DNA of 64,000 nt from Crossaster papposus (Eukaryota > Echinodermata > Asteroidea > Velatida > Solasteridae): the NCBI GenBank assembly GCA_037893245.1, contig JBAIAA010000603.1, positions 372,001 through 436,000 of the forward strand. The letters are read 5' to 3'. The position numbers and the translations under genes are program-made. The notes beneath the pieces are model-generated. The model did not search any database and was not told the origin of the DNA. It saw only the letters and a list, made by a program, of their open reading frames with translations. Below, piece after piece: positions 24,001-36,000 of the stretch. The first letter of the stretch is position 1; the number at the start of each line of letters is the position of its first letter.

Positions 24001-27000
24001 AATTTTGTGAAACATTTGTGTATAGAAATAATACGCTTTTCTGAACTTCAAAGCTGTTTTTCTCATAATTAGGTTGTCAGTGTTTTATCACTAAATCCTT
24101 CCCCAAGGAAAGATAGGGTTGGAGTGTGTATAAATGTTACATCATTTTAAAGCTGATAATCTAGAGAATTTGAAAAAACCAAATCTAAAAAACAAAAATT
24201 GCCAATTTTGTCCGGGTTTCGTTGGAACAGGTCACATATCGTTTGGTTGTCTGCTGTGTAATACATTTTTCTATTTGAAAGATTTCATGACAAATAATGT
24301 TACATGAATAATGAATAATGCAAAAATGTCCCATGTGTTTTCATAATGCTCGGGTGTACAATAAGTTCTAAGGCCCAGTGAGTGGGTCTGCATTATGATT
24401 AATGTTAGGCCCTAGTGTCAAGGCTAGCCGCACAAATGGGGCTGTTAGGCTTCTAATTAGTTCTCTCTGTCTTTTGTCTAGCGACATTCACAAGGATGAC
24501 AAAAGAAAGAAAAGAGCTAGGTCTTTACATCCCCTTTTGTGGGACTATGCCTTAGACCTACCGGTACATCATGATTAATCAGGATCTACATGTAGCTAGC
24601 CTCCGTAACATAGGACTTTACTTGAATATTATTGGCCTAAATCAAATTGACAAGATCGAAAAAGGTCTGTCGAATGTTAGCCTTGTGCAAGGCGTTTGTC
24701 ATAATATTTCAAAAATCCACGCCGCACGCTGCAATTACAGTAGCAGTGCAAAATTACAGCACGAACAGCGACCTCACGTGGCCATTATGCAAATCAACTT
24801 AAGACGACCGAACGCCTTGTTCCAACCATCTATAAAATCTTATTAGTCCAGGCAAAATACATAATTTTGTTTTGTTGACCTCAAACAAATTGCAAAAAAA
24901 TGTTTTTGACCACAGTGCACTTCTATAAGGTCCCTAGAATTACATACTAAAAGTCGACAAAAATCCAAGTGGTGGAAATATGACTAATTTGCATAAATCG
25001 TTAATCCCTGCCGCGTAATATATTTATTCCCATATTTGGGTATATATTTTATTTATTTTTTTGAAAAGTTTATTTTGGTGATTCTACTCACATATCCTTG
25101 CATCAATAACATTTGCTAAATCATATAAGTGACTGAATAATTATGGGAACATAGTAAATATAAAAAATGACAACTTCGTGACCCTATAAATGTGCGCACA
25201 TTACACTGTCTCCAGATATCATTAAGTAGTCAGTATTGACGTGCTTCAAATTCACCAAGTTGCTTACTGGCACAGTTATCCTATTAAAACCTTATGGAAA
25301 ATCACATAAACAATGTTAACATTGTGATATTTAGCCCAGCAAACAAAAACTGGGAGAAAATGGTGTGTCCCTAAATTGGGCTAACAAGTATGTGAAGGGT
25401 TGCCTAAGGTGAGAGACTTGAATAAGTTCAAGGACACCTCCCAAATTAAAGATTGTTGTTGCTTACAATAATCCTATCTACGTTAAAATGTATTTTGGGG
25501 ATTTCCTTGAACTTGTTCACGTCTCCCATGTTAGGCAACCCTTTAACTACTTTTTCGCCCAATTTATGGACACACCATTTTCCTCCAGTTTTTGTTTGCT
25601 GGGCTAAATATCACAATGTTATCATTGTTCCTATGATTTTTCATAAGGTTTTAATATGATAACTGTGCCAGTAAGCAACTTGGTGAATTTGAAGCTCACC
25701 AATACCGACTACTTGATGATATCTGGAGACAGTGTAGTGTGCGCACATTTATAGGGTCACGAAGTTGTCATTTTTGATATTTACTATGTTCCCATAATTA
25801 TTCAGTCACTTATATGATTTAGCAAATGTTATTGATGTAAGGATATGTAAGTAGAATCACCAAAATAAACCTTTCAAAAAAGTAAAAATATATATATATA
25901 CCCAAATATGGGAATAAATATATTACGCGGCAGGGATTAACGATTTATGCAAATTAGTCATATTTCCACCACTTGGATTTTTGTCGACTTTTAGTATGTA
26001 ATTCTAGGGACCTTATAGAAGTGCACTGTGGTGAAAAACAATTTGTTGCAATTTGTTTGAGGTCAAAACCTATTTTTCCTGGACTATATGTTGTTTTATT
26101 TAGCACTAGATTTATATACAATCCTCTTCCATTTGTTTTATATCGGTGATCAATCCTAAGCAAAATATAAAGAAAGTGAGTAATTTGTTGCGGTTGATCG
26201 ATTATTTTATCATCGATCCGAGGCGGGTTCAGGCCGATGGTACCGGGAAACACACCCACGCATTTTCGGCTTTGCTCGCTGCTGACAGACATTTCCGGCC
26301 TTGCTCGTGGCGTGTTTATGTACATCCTCCGGCACGAACTGGTTAACACAGCGAAATGTGTGCTGCGTACTACCGGATGTACCGTACAAGAAATACATAC
26401 AATTCTACATAAGTACAATGGTTTTTATCATTTCAATACAACATTTAAGGGCCTCGTCATCAATGGTAGACTTGACCCAAGTCGGGATTCTGTGGTAACA
26501 TTTCTCATGGTCATCCACATCGTGCGCCACGCGTCACCTCCACACTCGACTCATCAGTAGCGCGCCCTCATGCGCCGCCCCCGCTCGTGTTGTCGGATCT
26601 GCTACACGTTTGTACACAACCAACGAACTCATCTACCGAAAACGGTAGAAGCCAATCAAATTGTAGAATTGTATAAATTAGCATATAATAATAAGAACTT
26701 TGACCCAGTTGCGTGACGTACGTGATGTACACAATGTACACAATTATGTACAGTGTACATGTTATACATAGCGTACGGTACATTATGTGTACATGTACAA
26801 ACGGTACATGTACATGTAGTCTAGCTATCGTGTACATTTTCCGGCCGTTAAGTTTGCACTATACCCTAACTAAATAAACGAAGTATGGACGCAGCTATTG
26901 AATTTTAAAAAGGCATCCTACTAGTATAGTGTACTAGTGTCAGTATGGTACTGCCTACCATTCCTCCATAGTCCGTTAGCGGTTTAGCTACTGTACTGGG

Positions 27001-30000
27001 GCCAATTTCACGGAGCTGCTAAGCACAAAAATTTGCTTAGCACAAAAAAGTCTTGCTCATTAAAAACAGGTTACCAGCCAAAATTCTACGTGTTTTTCAT
27101 GCTAAGCAAAAAAATAGTTGATTATCAATCAAAACCAGTAAAGATCACGTGAACATTTTGTCTGTAACCTTGTTTCTGCCAAGGACACATTTTCATGCTA
27201 AGCAAATTGTTGTGCTTAGCAGCTCCGTGAAATTGGCCCCAGATCACAAGTAAGTACCCATCCGCGCACTTACCTGCTTGACAATTTATGGGTACTTACT
27301 GCGATCACCACTGTACATGTAGTCCGTACTCCGATTGGCTGGCTGACTTATTTGGCATAATGTACATCGCGCATAATCATGTATGCACATAGTCCGGTAC
27401 AATAAAGTACATCACCGGGGGGATTTTGATTGGCCGATCCGTCAAGTCGGATTTACTTCACTGACATGATGATATGACATCACGTTGATGCCGATCGCGG
27501 AACGACAACCAGATGAGGGCGCCCTATATCTAAGGCCAACATAGCATGCACATAATTATTCAGCCGGATTGACGAAAGCAAATTGGTAGTCTTAACTCCA
27601 TGGTAAGCCCGACTTGGGTCAAGTCTAATTCAATAGTTGATTTTCAGACAATCCTGGCCAAAATGGATGGGACACATGACATGACTATCCCCCCCTCCCC
27701 CCCTCCTCCCCCCCCCTCCCCCCTCCCCCCTCCCCCCCCCCTCCCCCCCCCCCTCCCCCCCTCCCCCCCCCCTCCCCCCTCCCCCCCCCCCCCTCCCCCC
27801 CCCTCCCCCCCCCCCCCCTCCGAATCAAGTCAAGTCAAGTCGAGTCAAATTGAGTCGCAAATACCGATATTTGAATACTATACAATAACTAAACACGTTA
27901 CAGAAAGTTTCTACGAGGACTAAGTACTATGGAAATCGTGCTTTCTCAGTTGTTGCTCCCATGGTATGGAATGATCTTCCATCAAACATTCGTACAGCCC
28001 ACAGCTATGAATCTTTTAAGTCATTGGTTAAAACTCATTTGTTTCGTTCTTATTATGGTAGTCGTTGTTTACTTTAAGTTTTTATTCTTCTTGTTCAACT
28101 TTTTAACTTTAACTTTTATTGTCACTATGTACAGTGTGCTGAGATAATTGTATGTGGTGCACTTTAAACAATAATTGATTAATTGATTAGTATCATGGAG
28201 GAGGGAAAACAGACTGTCGCTGTACATGTATGTATACTATACAGTACTTAAACATAATTATACACTTAACATTAAACGTGACGTGAACATATAAACCGGC
28301 ACTGGCGTATGGAATCGTTGCAAATATTTTGGGGGACTCAAGTCGAGGCGAGTCATTTTGATGAAGGACCCAAGTCGATTCATTTGCCTGCAGTGACTCG
28401 AGTCGAGTAGAGTCATTTACCCATCGGGACTCGAGTCGAGTCGCCAAAAAGTGTGACCCGAGTCGAGTCTTTGACTCAAGTCATTACAACTAAATGTCAA
28501 CGTATCGGTACATAAGTATGTGTATTTATTTTAACAGGCATTGGGAGAGATACAGCCAAGATGCTGGCCCAATGTGGGGCTGAAGTATTTGCGCTCAGTA
28601 GAACTCGAGAAGACCTGGACAGCTTGAAGAAAGAGGTACGCATCATACATGCAGGCTATCAAGAAGTAGACGTAAAAAAAAAAGGTTTTGCTACTAAACT
28701 GTCGTGTGCCAAGGAAAGTACACCCATACATGTGTACGTTATGCACTGTTGTCAATTGTAATCCCGGCCCTAGGGGAACCGAGATTAGTGGGCACTTGGC
28801 CGGGCTGTAAAATTGGCCCAGTGTGATAGCCCCGGCCACGTCCAGACTACCGCCCGGCCGGGCTGGGCACTTTTTTTTTGTACTCAGTGTATGTATCCCC
28901 GGCTATACCCTGGCATACAGTGCAATATTTCACAAGCTCTCCGCTCAAGCTCTCCGCTCAAGCTCTCCGCTCAAGCTCTCCGCTCAAGCTCTCCGCTCAA
29001 ACTCTCCGCTCAAGCTCTCCGCTCAAGCTCTCCGCTCAAGCTCTCCGCTCAAGCTCTCCGCTCAAGCTCTCCGCGCAAGCTCTCCGCGCAAGCTCTCCGC
29101 GCAAGCTCTCCGCGCAAGCTCTCCGCGCAAGCTTCCCGCGCAAGCTTCCCGCGCAAGCTCTTCGTGCAAGCTCTCAGCGCAAGCTCTACGTGCAAGCTCT
29201 TCGCGCAAGCTCTACGTGCAAGCTCTTCGCGCAAGCTCTCCGCGCAAGCTCTCCGCTGCAACTTTCCGCTCCAGCTCTCCGCGCAACTTTCCGCTCCAGC
29301 TCTCTGCTTCGCGCAACTTTCCGCTCCAGCTCTCTGCTCCAGCTCTCTGTTCCAGCTCTCTGCTCCAGCTCTTTGCTCCAGCTGGCATTGCGTGCACGAT
29401 GTCCATGCACAGCTGTGGGAATGAGTCGCAGTACAGTCGTGTCAAAGGTTATTCATTCACATTTGGCACATTCGCGCGCTTATTCAGGGCTAGCTAGGGC
29501 ATCAATGTGTGTATGTACACCGCATGGTTAACGTTGCGCTATACAAAATCATTGACAACTCGGTCGCCGCGGCATATAGTGCGAGTGGCGTCAAAAGTAT
29601 CTCATCCTCGCAAGCTACGTATTGCTAGCCAGGGACGCACCGGGTTTTTTTTCTCGGAGTTGCACAATACATGTAGCTGTTAACAGGGTATAACCATACC
29701 TGCCGAAGCAATCATTTTTGAACAGCGAACTTTGTATCGCTTCTGATTTTAACGTTGAAAATTCTTTCGAGATAAAAAAAGAAGGAAACAAAACCAATTA
29801 TATAATTTTCCTTTGCTGATTGTACGGTACAAAATCAACATTTTATTCACAATTTAAAGTCGTACGCGGCCTCCGACCCCCCTCCCCCCTGTCGCACGCT
29901 TTGTACGACCATTAAAATGTTGAAAACTTTGGACGGCCCCTTACACCTTTAAGAGGACATCACGTGTCACGTGGTGATGTCATCATGACATCCGATTAAT

Positions 30001-33000
30001 ATGCACGAGGTCAGTGTGATTTCTGAGTATATGTACAAAGTTTCTTTGAAATTCAAGTCTGTTAAATAGCAAAAGTGAGGTTCGTAAAAGAAACGAGTTC
30101 ATAGTCTATTGGCTTTTCCGCTTATTCGAACCAGCAAAATGCTATTCAAATACATTCCAAACAGCCCTAACTTTTAACCAAATATTCACTGGTCGAGTGT
30201 CCCAGCCACCGGCCAGGGGGTCCAGGTCAGTGTTTAGGCCCCTATTGAGGTCCAACGGGAAAGCGGCTTGTAGGGATCAAGTGGGGCAAAGCTCCCTCCG
30301 ATCTGGGGATATTTGTAGCATATTTCGAAGCATTTCGGGGCACCTGGGATACGACTAAAAGCAGGTTTAATCATAAAAAAAATTCTCAAATATAATTCTA
30401 CAAGCAAACGCCTTCAGCACCACATCCCGGGGACATAATTTGGAGCATTGAAACAGGCCTCAACCTTAAGCTTCAGAAGGTCAAGGCCACTTGGCCTCAA
30501 AGGCTCCAAAAAAGAAAGGGACACCAACCAAGGCCAACTTAAAGGGCATCAAGGCCATTTTCAAACTTTTATTTGTTGATGACTTATGTATACTTTCTTT
30601 CGATTTGAAGATGGTGTTCAACTTTCCAACCCGTATTTATTTCATTGTCACTGTTCACATGCTGTTCAAAGACACTACTAATAGTTGTAAAAATACAGTA
30701 AAAATAAATAAGCCCAATTGAAGATACTTGTAATTTACCACTGGTATTGTCTTTTATTACATTTCTTAAGCCAACAGTCGTACATACCAATCAGAAATCA
30801 GAGTCGGTTTGATTATACTCATTAAACTCATCCTCCTGCTGCTGAATCTCATCAGAGTTGTACATGTAGCCCCGTTCTGAATCTGTTGACTCAGAGTCAT
30901 CATAATCGCTAGGCATCTCCTTATCTTGCTGTGTTGGCGTCCGCCGAGTTGATTGGGTCGTCGGGATATGACACAGCTACTCCACCACCTGGAAACTGCA
31001 GGCTTTGGGTCAAACTGGACAGGCTCTGGTCATTCTGCTGAGATACGCAGGAGACTTTCAGTGATGCCGAGTCCTAGACATATTCTCCAATCACCCAGAA
31101 TTCGTTTGATAGCCGAGAACTGCCTTTCCACCTGTGCAGATGCTATTGGGAATACCAACAGAATCTGGACAATGTGGAGAAAGTTTGGGAATTCGTCATG
31201 CTTTTAAGTAAGCATCTTGTGCCACAGATCAACTGGTCTAAGATGAGTGTGGTTTCGTGCAATGTTAAGCTTTATTCTCATCCATTCAACATCGATGTCT
31301 GAGGCTGACATCCCTGCTTCACCATGACTTCATCAAAATGGTTGGTCAGATTCTTAACATGTTCATTTCCATATTCACGGATTGCATTATTGTCAGAGCT
31401 TGAAGGGTAGTTAGTGGGATCGAGGATATCATGCTACCAAAACTTCATCCTCCGCAAAAGATCGCAGTCGAGAATCAACACAGCTGACTACATCATTGAT
31501 GGTACATGTAATGTAGCTTTGGCGATCTTGTTGAATCATTCCATGTGAATGTTACTACAGTGAGTTTGTGCCCTCTGAAAGTCCAGTTGTCATCTTGCGT
31601 AACTTCTTCTAGTGCCGCACTTGTTCGTCTCCCTGGGTTTGTCTTCTTCATTTGAAGTGTATCTAGTGTTGCCTCAGTGTTGGCTCTCACTTCATAGACA
31701 AGTACTTCATTAGACTAAAATCCAAGGGAAAGCTGAGCCAAGTCGTGCAAGATGTCGGCATAGAATGCAAGATACAACACAAACTTGGCTGACTTCAGTG
31801 TCTTGAGGTACCCCTTCAGTTTAGCTTGATCCGGTGCTGTTGGGTCTTTTATATTACCTGATGCCATGTTCTCAAAGAGCTGGACCAAGACTGTGTAATC
31901 TTTGTCAAGAGATTCAACCGCTTTTTTTCTGTGGATCTTCATCATCCATCGGCTCTGGAATCCTAAACAGAAATGTATATAAATTAGACTACATGTAGTT
32001 AACAAATTAGTGATTTGTAAAAAAAGAATACTTGCAACCTGGGATTCAGCTCAACAACTTTAATTTGTAAGTGAACAGAATGTCTTTACATGACGTGTAC
32101 ATCAAACAAAGTATCAATAATTATTTCCATGACAATAATTTGCAGTGACTTTTATTTCACTCAGTACTCACCCAAGTAGTTTGATTTCTTGTCTTCCATC
32201 TTTGACGATTTTGACTGAAGTCACTTCTTTTTCAGAGAATGTCTTATCTGCGCTGCCATCAAACATTAGTGAGAAGTAGAATGGTCTCTGGTTTATTCCC
32301 GTACTTTGCCAGTTATTGTCCAATTCGTCAACCATGGTACCGGTATGTCCTATCTCATCAATGAACATTTTACATGCTTTTTCATTTGCATACATTGTGT
32401 ACATGTATATGTTTCTCCAAGAGTGACACTATGTTTTTTTCTTCAATACTCACAATTGTCCTGAACATGGTGAATGGCAGTTCACGTTTTGCTACAACAT
32501 ACATGTAGGCCAGGTCAAAAAGCTTGCACATCTTTTCATTATTGTTTGCGGTCATTGTTGAAACTTGTTTTTTTATGTTTACTTCTGTTTTTATTGCGGG
32601 TTCTGTGAATACATTGGGTTCAGTGGGTTTAGCAGTTGCAACTGATTGTGCCCTAGATCAAAGAAAATAATACAAATATTTTGCAACCTAAAAACAGCAT
32701 TCAAATTTAATTGAATTATGATTATTATTATTCATGGTTTATTAAAAACATTCAATTTGGTTGCTAAAGACAAAATTACATTGAATTTACAATTTTTAAA
32801 CATGCATCAAAAACTTAAATAAAATTAAAAAACTTGAGTGGATATACACACACACAAAAAGTGAAAATTATTTGAATGAAGTTTTTACAATATTTGTTGT
32901 TGAATTATTTAGTTATTTTGCAGCACTCGCATTGCAAGTTATGACCCCCAGTAACTTACCCCATTTTCACCCCCGCCCTCCCCTTATTCATTTACTTAAA

Positions 33001-36000
33001 CTCAATTCATTTATTTACTTAAAAATCTTGAAAAAATATTCTTCGAAATAAATATGATTATGAAAATTTTAAACGAATCCCCCCAACGCCAAATAATTGG
33101 TCTATGTAAACGTAAATATGATTATGAAAATTGAAAACGAATCTCCCCAATGCCAAATATTTTTTAATTGGCCTATGTTACGTAAACGTGCATGTTTATG
33201 ACTAAAGCAATCTCACCTAAAAAACGCGTCTAAACGTTGGCACTTTGCTGCCGCTCCAGCCATATCTCCTTCGTGCATTTTTTTTTGTCTGTTGTGAGAT
33301 GGCATGATGATGGATCAATATTGAATTTATAGGTTCTGATAAAAATTTCCAAAATTTTGGCACCGTAGTCTGATTTTGAGAATATGACATTTCCACGTGC
33401 GCGGAAAAAAACGCAAGGAAAAAACATAGACTGGATCCCGCTCCCGGCCCGATTCCCTACAAATGCATAGCTCAATAGACAGAATCAGTGCAAAAATGTG
33501 TAGGGACCTGTAGCCAGTCTATACATGAGAGTAGTCTGATGCCGTGTTTTTAGTAGTAAACAACTCAACTACGTTTGATATGGTTGCCATGCCACGTTTC
33601 TCCACTGCAAGTACTCATATGGGTGCACCAGTCCCATTGAAAACAGTGTAAAATCAACAATGTTCACGACCAAGTTTCATGCACACCGACATCACTGGGG
33701 TTTCTCAAACAACAATCAGATTATTGGTTTGGTCTTTATCTTTCCATTTCTTTTCAAATTTTAGTAGGTTGGCCAATTACATTTTTTAATATTCACAACA
33801 AAAGAAACTCAAGTCCCGAAAAGTGATACTTCCCGAGCCTGCAAGCAGCCATTTTACAAATGGCATCCCTCCACGTTCTAGGGCAATTGGGACCCATTTT
33901 TCAACCGTAATTTTGTCAAGTCTGCCGTCAGATTGAAGCTCAAAAACCAGGGAGTTGATCCTATCCTTTTTCAAAAGAAATTGTGGGGGCACATTTCATG
34001 CAGATGAGCTCGCGTAGAAATTCTCCTTTCAATTAGGGTGGTGCACCCATATGGTGCATCATTTTGGGGGAATATTTTGGACGGTCGCGCTTTGCGCGGC
34101 ACCCGCTAGCTGGGTGGAATCGTAACTTATACACCTTGTTGACGTCCTAAAAACATAATGGATTGTATGACAAACAAACCAAGAACATTTCGAGCTCACG
34201 AAAATATTTTTTTCGAGCGCACGAAATCATTTCGAGCTCACGAAATATTTATACTGGTTGTTACACGTACTACACGGTTGGTAACCTGACTGTTATGTAT
34301 TAATGCTGGGCGCTCAACGCTTACCATCGAATAGTCTGTGACCCATTTTAATTGTATACAGTCCCTAGTTTTTCATACACACGACTTGTATACCTTTTTA
34401 AATCTCCTTTAGATAGGGTCTTATAGAAAAAGCAAGTACTTCAGTACTCGCGCGCAGGATGCGTGGCGCTTTAGGCAAGCATCAATGCATTATGAAAACT
34501 AGTGTGCAGGATCAGGAGGGAGCGTACGCTACATACATGTACGTACGTCGAAACAATTTGAACTTTATAATGGGACACACAACGTTAACATTATTTTTAA
34601 TAACACTCTCGAATACATAATATAATGGAATAAATGGAAAAGGGCACGACGGCCAAGTGGCCCTAAGATACGAGCGTTTTAAAATGGGCTTCACGGCAAT
34701 TCACTGGGGGCATCGTGGCAATGGCCGCTGGTGGCCGCTGTAGAGGTTGAGGCAGAAATTTCCAAAAATGTGTCTCTTAACACTTCTTTTGCAGTGACCT
34801 TCTTTTTATTGTTATTTTCAAAATGACAGCATACCAAAAGGAATAGTTTCACAGGGTGTTTTGTGCCATTAATTCATATCTTGAAAATAAGTAAGCTTTC
34901 AAACAGTGATTTGGTTGAATTGGTTACTGTTTGTGTAGGTCAAATGCTTAATTCATTTGTGTTCTTTCAGGTGCAATCCATTCATACAATCTGTGTGGAT
35001 CTGGGAGATCGTCCAGCAGCCAAAGAAGCCATAGAGAATATAGGAGCCATCGACCTTCTGGTCAACAATGCTGCCATCGCTGCCTTGCAACCATTCCTGG
35101 AAGTCTCTCATGATCAGTTTACAAGGTGAGTAAAGTCTCTGTGTACCCTTAACAGTGAAAAAAAGAGAGGACTAATTTGGGGTCGTCTAGTGCCGGATCG
35201 AGAGGGGAACCCCCCTTTCAGCCATGAATTAATGTTATACAGTTGAACGCCGCTATAACGAACATCACGAGATGTACCGTAATTCCCTGCGGACAAGGCG
35301 CTCGGCGGTTAAGGCGCAGGTCCCTAAAATCACCCCTAAAAAATTCAAACGTCAACAGATAAAGCGCACTGCCGAATAAGGCGCATGCTTGAACGCGCCC
35401 AGAAGAACACCAGGCGCCACCCGGTGTAGGTACATCGCCACAAAGGGGTCATTTTGTTGCCATAGAACGATCCCACTATTCCAAGCAAGAATTTGCTGAG
35501 TACTTGAGTTTATCTGGCACGCAAACAATGTATGAAAACTTCAAACCAGTACAGTCACAATATCGCACGAGGTTTACTTTGCCGATACATGTATCACTGC
35601 ACTGCAGTATAAACTGCATGCATACATGTACATAGCACATGCAGCGATCGCGTGCGTGCCCAGGGAGGGGTATCCCTAATTGCTCAATTGCGACACCCCC
35701 TAGTCTTTTTTCCAGTCGTTGTGAATGCTCCGCGCTGTGTAGTTCGGATGGTGAATTGCATGAAGCCGGAACGTAGACGAAAAAAACGTTTAGAAAACGG
35801 CCACATACATTGTAGTATTGTACAGGCTAGCTTTTTATCGCTGTTGTACGCGTCATGCAACGCGCGCTGCCGAGTGCTGTGGCGCTACTAGGATCAGAGC
35901 TAGAGAGAGCGGCCGCTCGTAGTCGTGCGGCAAATATTACGGGGGCGATTTTGGACCATTTCCTATTTTTAGGAAATGCATCGACACAATATCGTAAGAA

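Noticed and set aside
27600-27923. Proline-rich 107-codon ORF
   Set aside because: It comes from the (C)nT tract; coding in this frame is a composition effect.
28813-29531. ORFs of 203-224 codons rich in Ala, Leu and Ser
   Set aside because: They are translations of the 13-bp minisatellite in three frames, with no domain, splice or start evidence.
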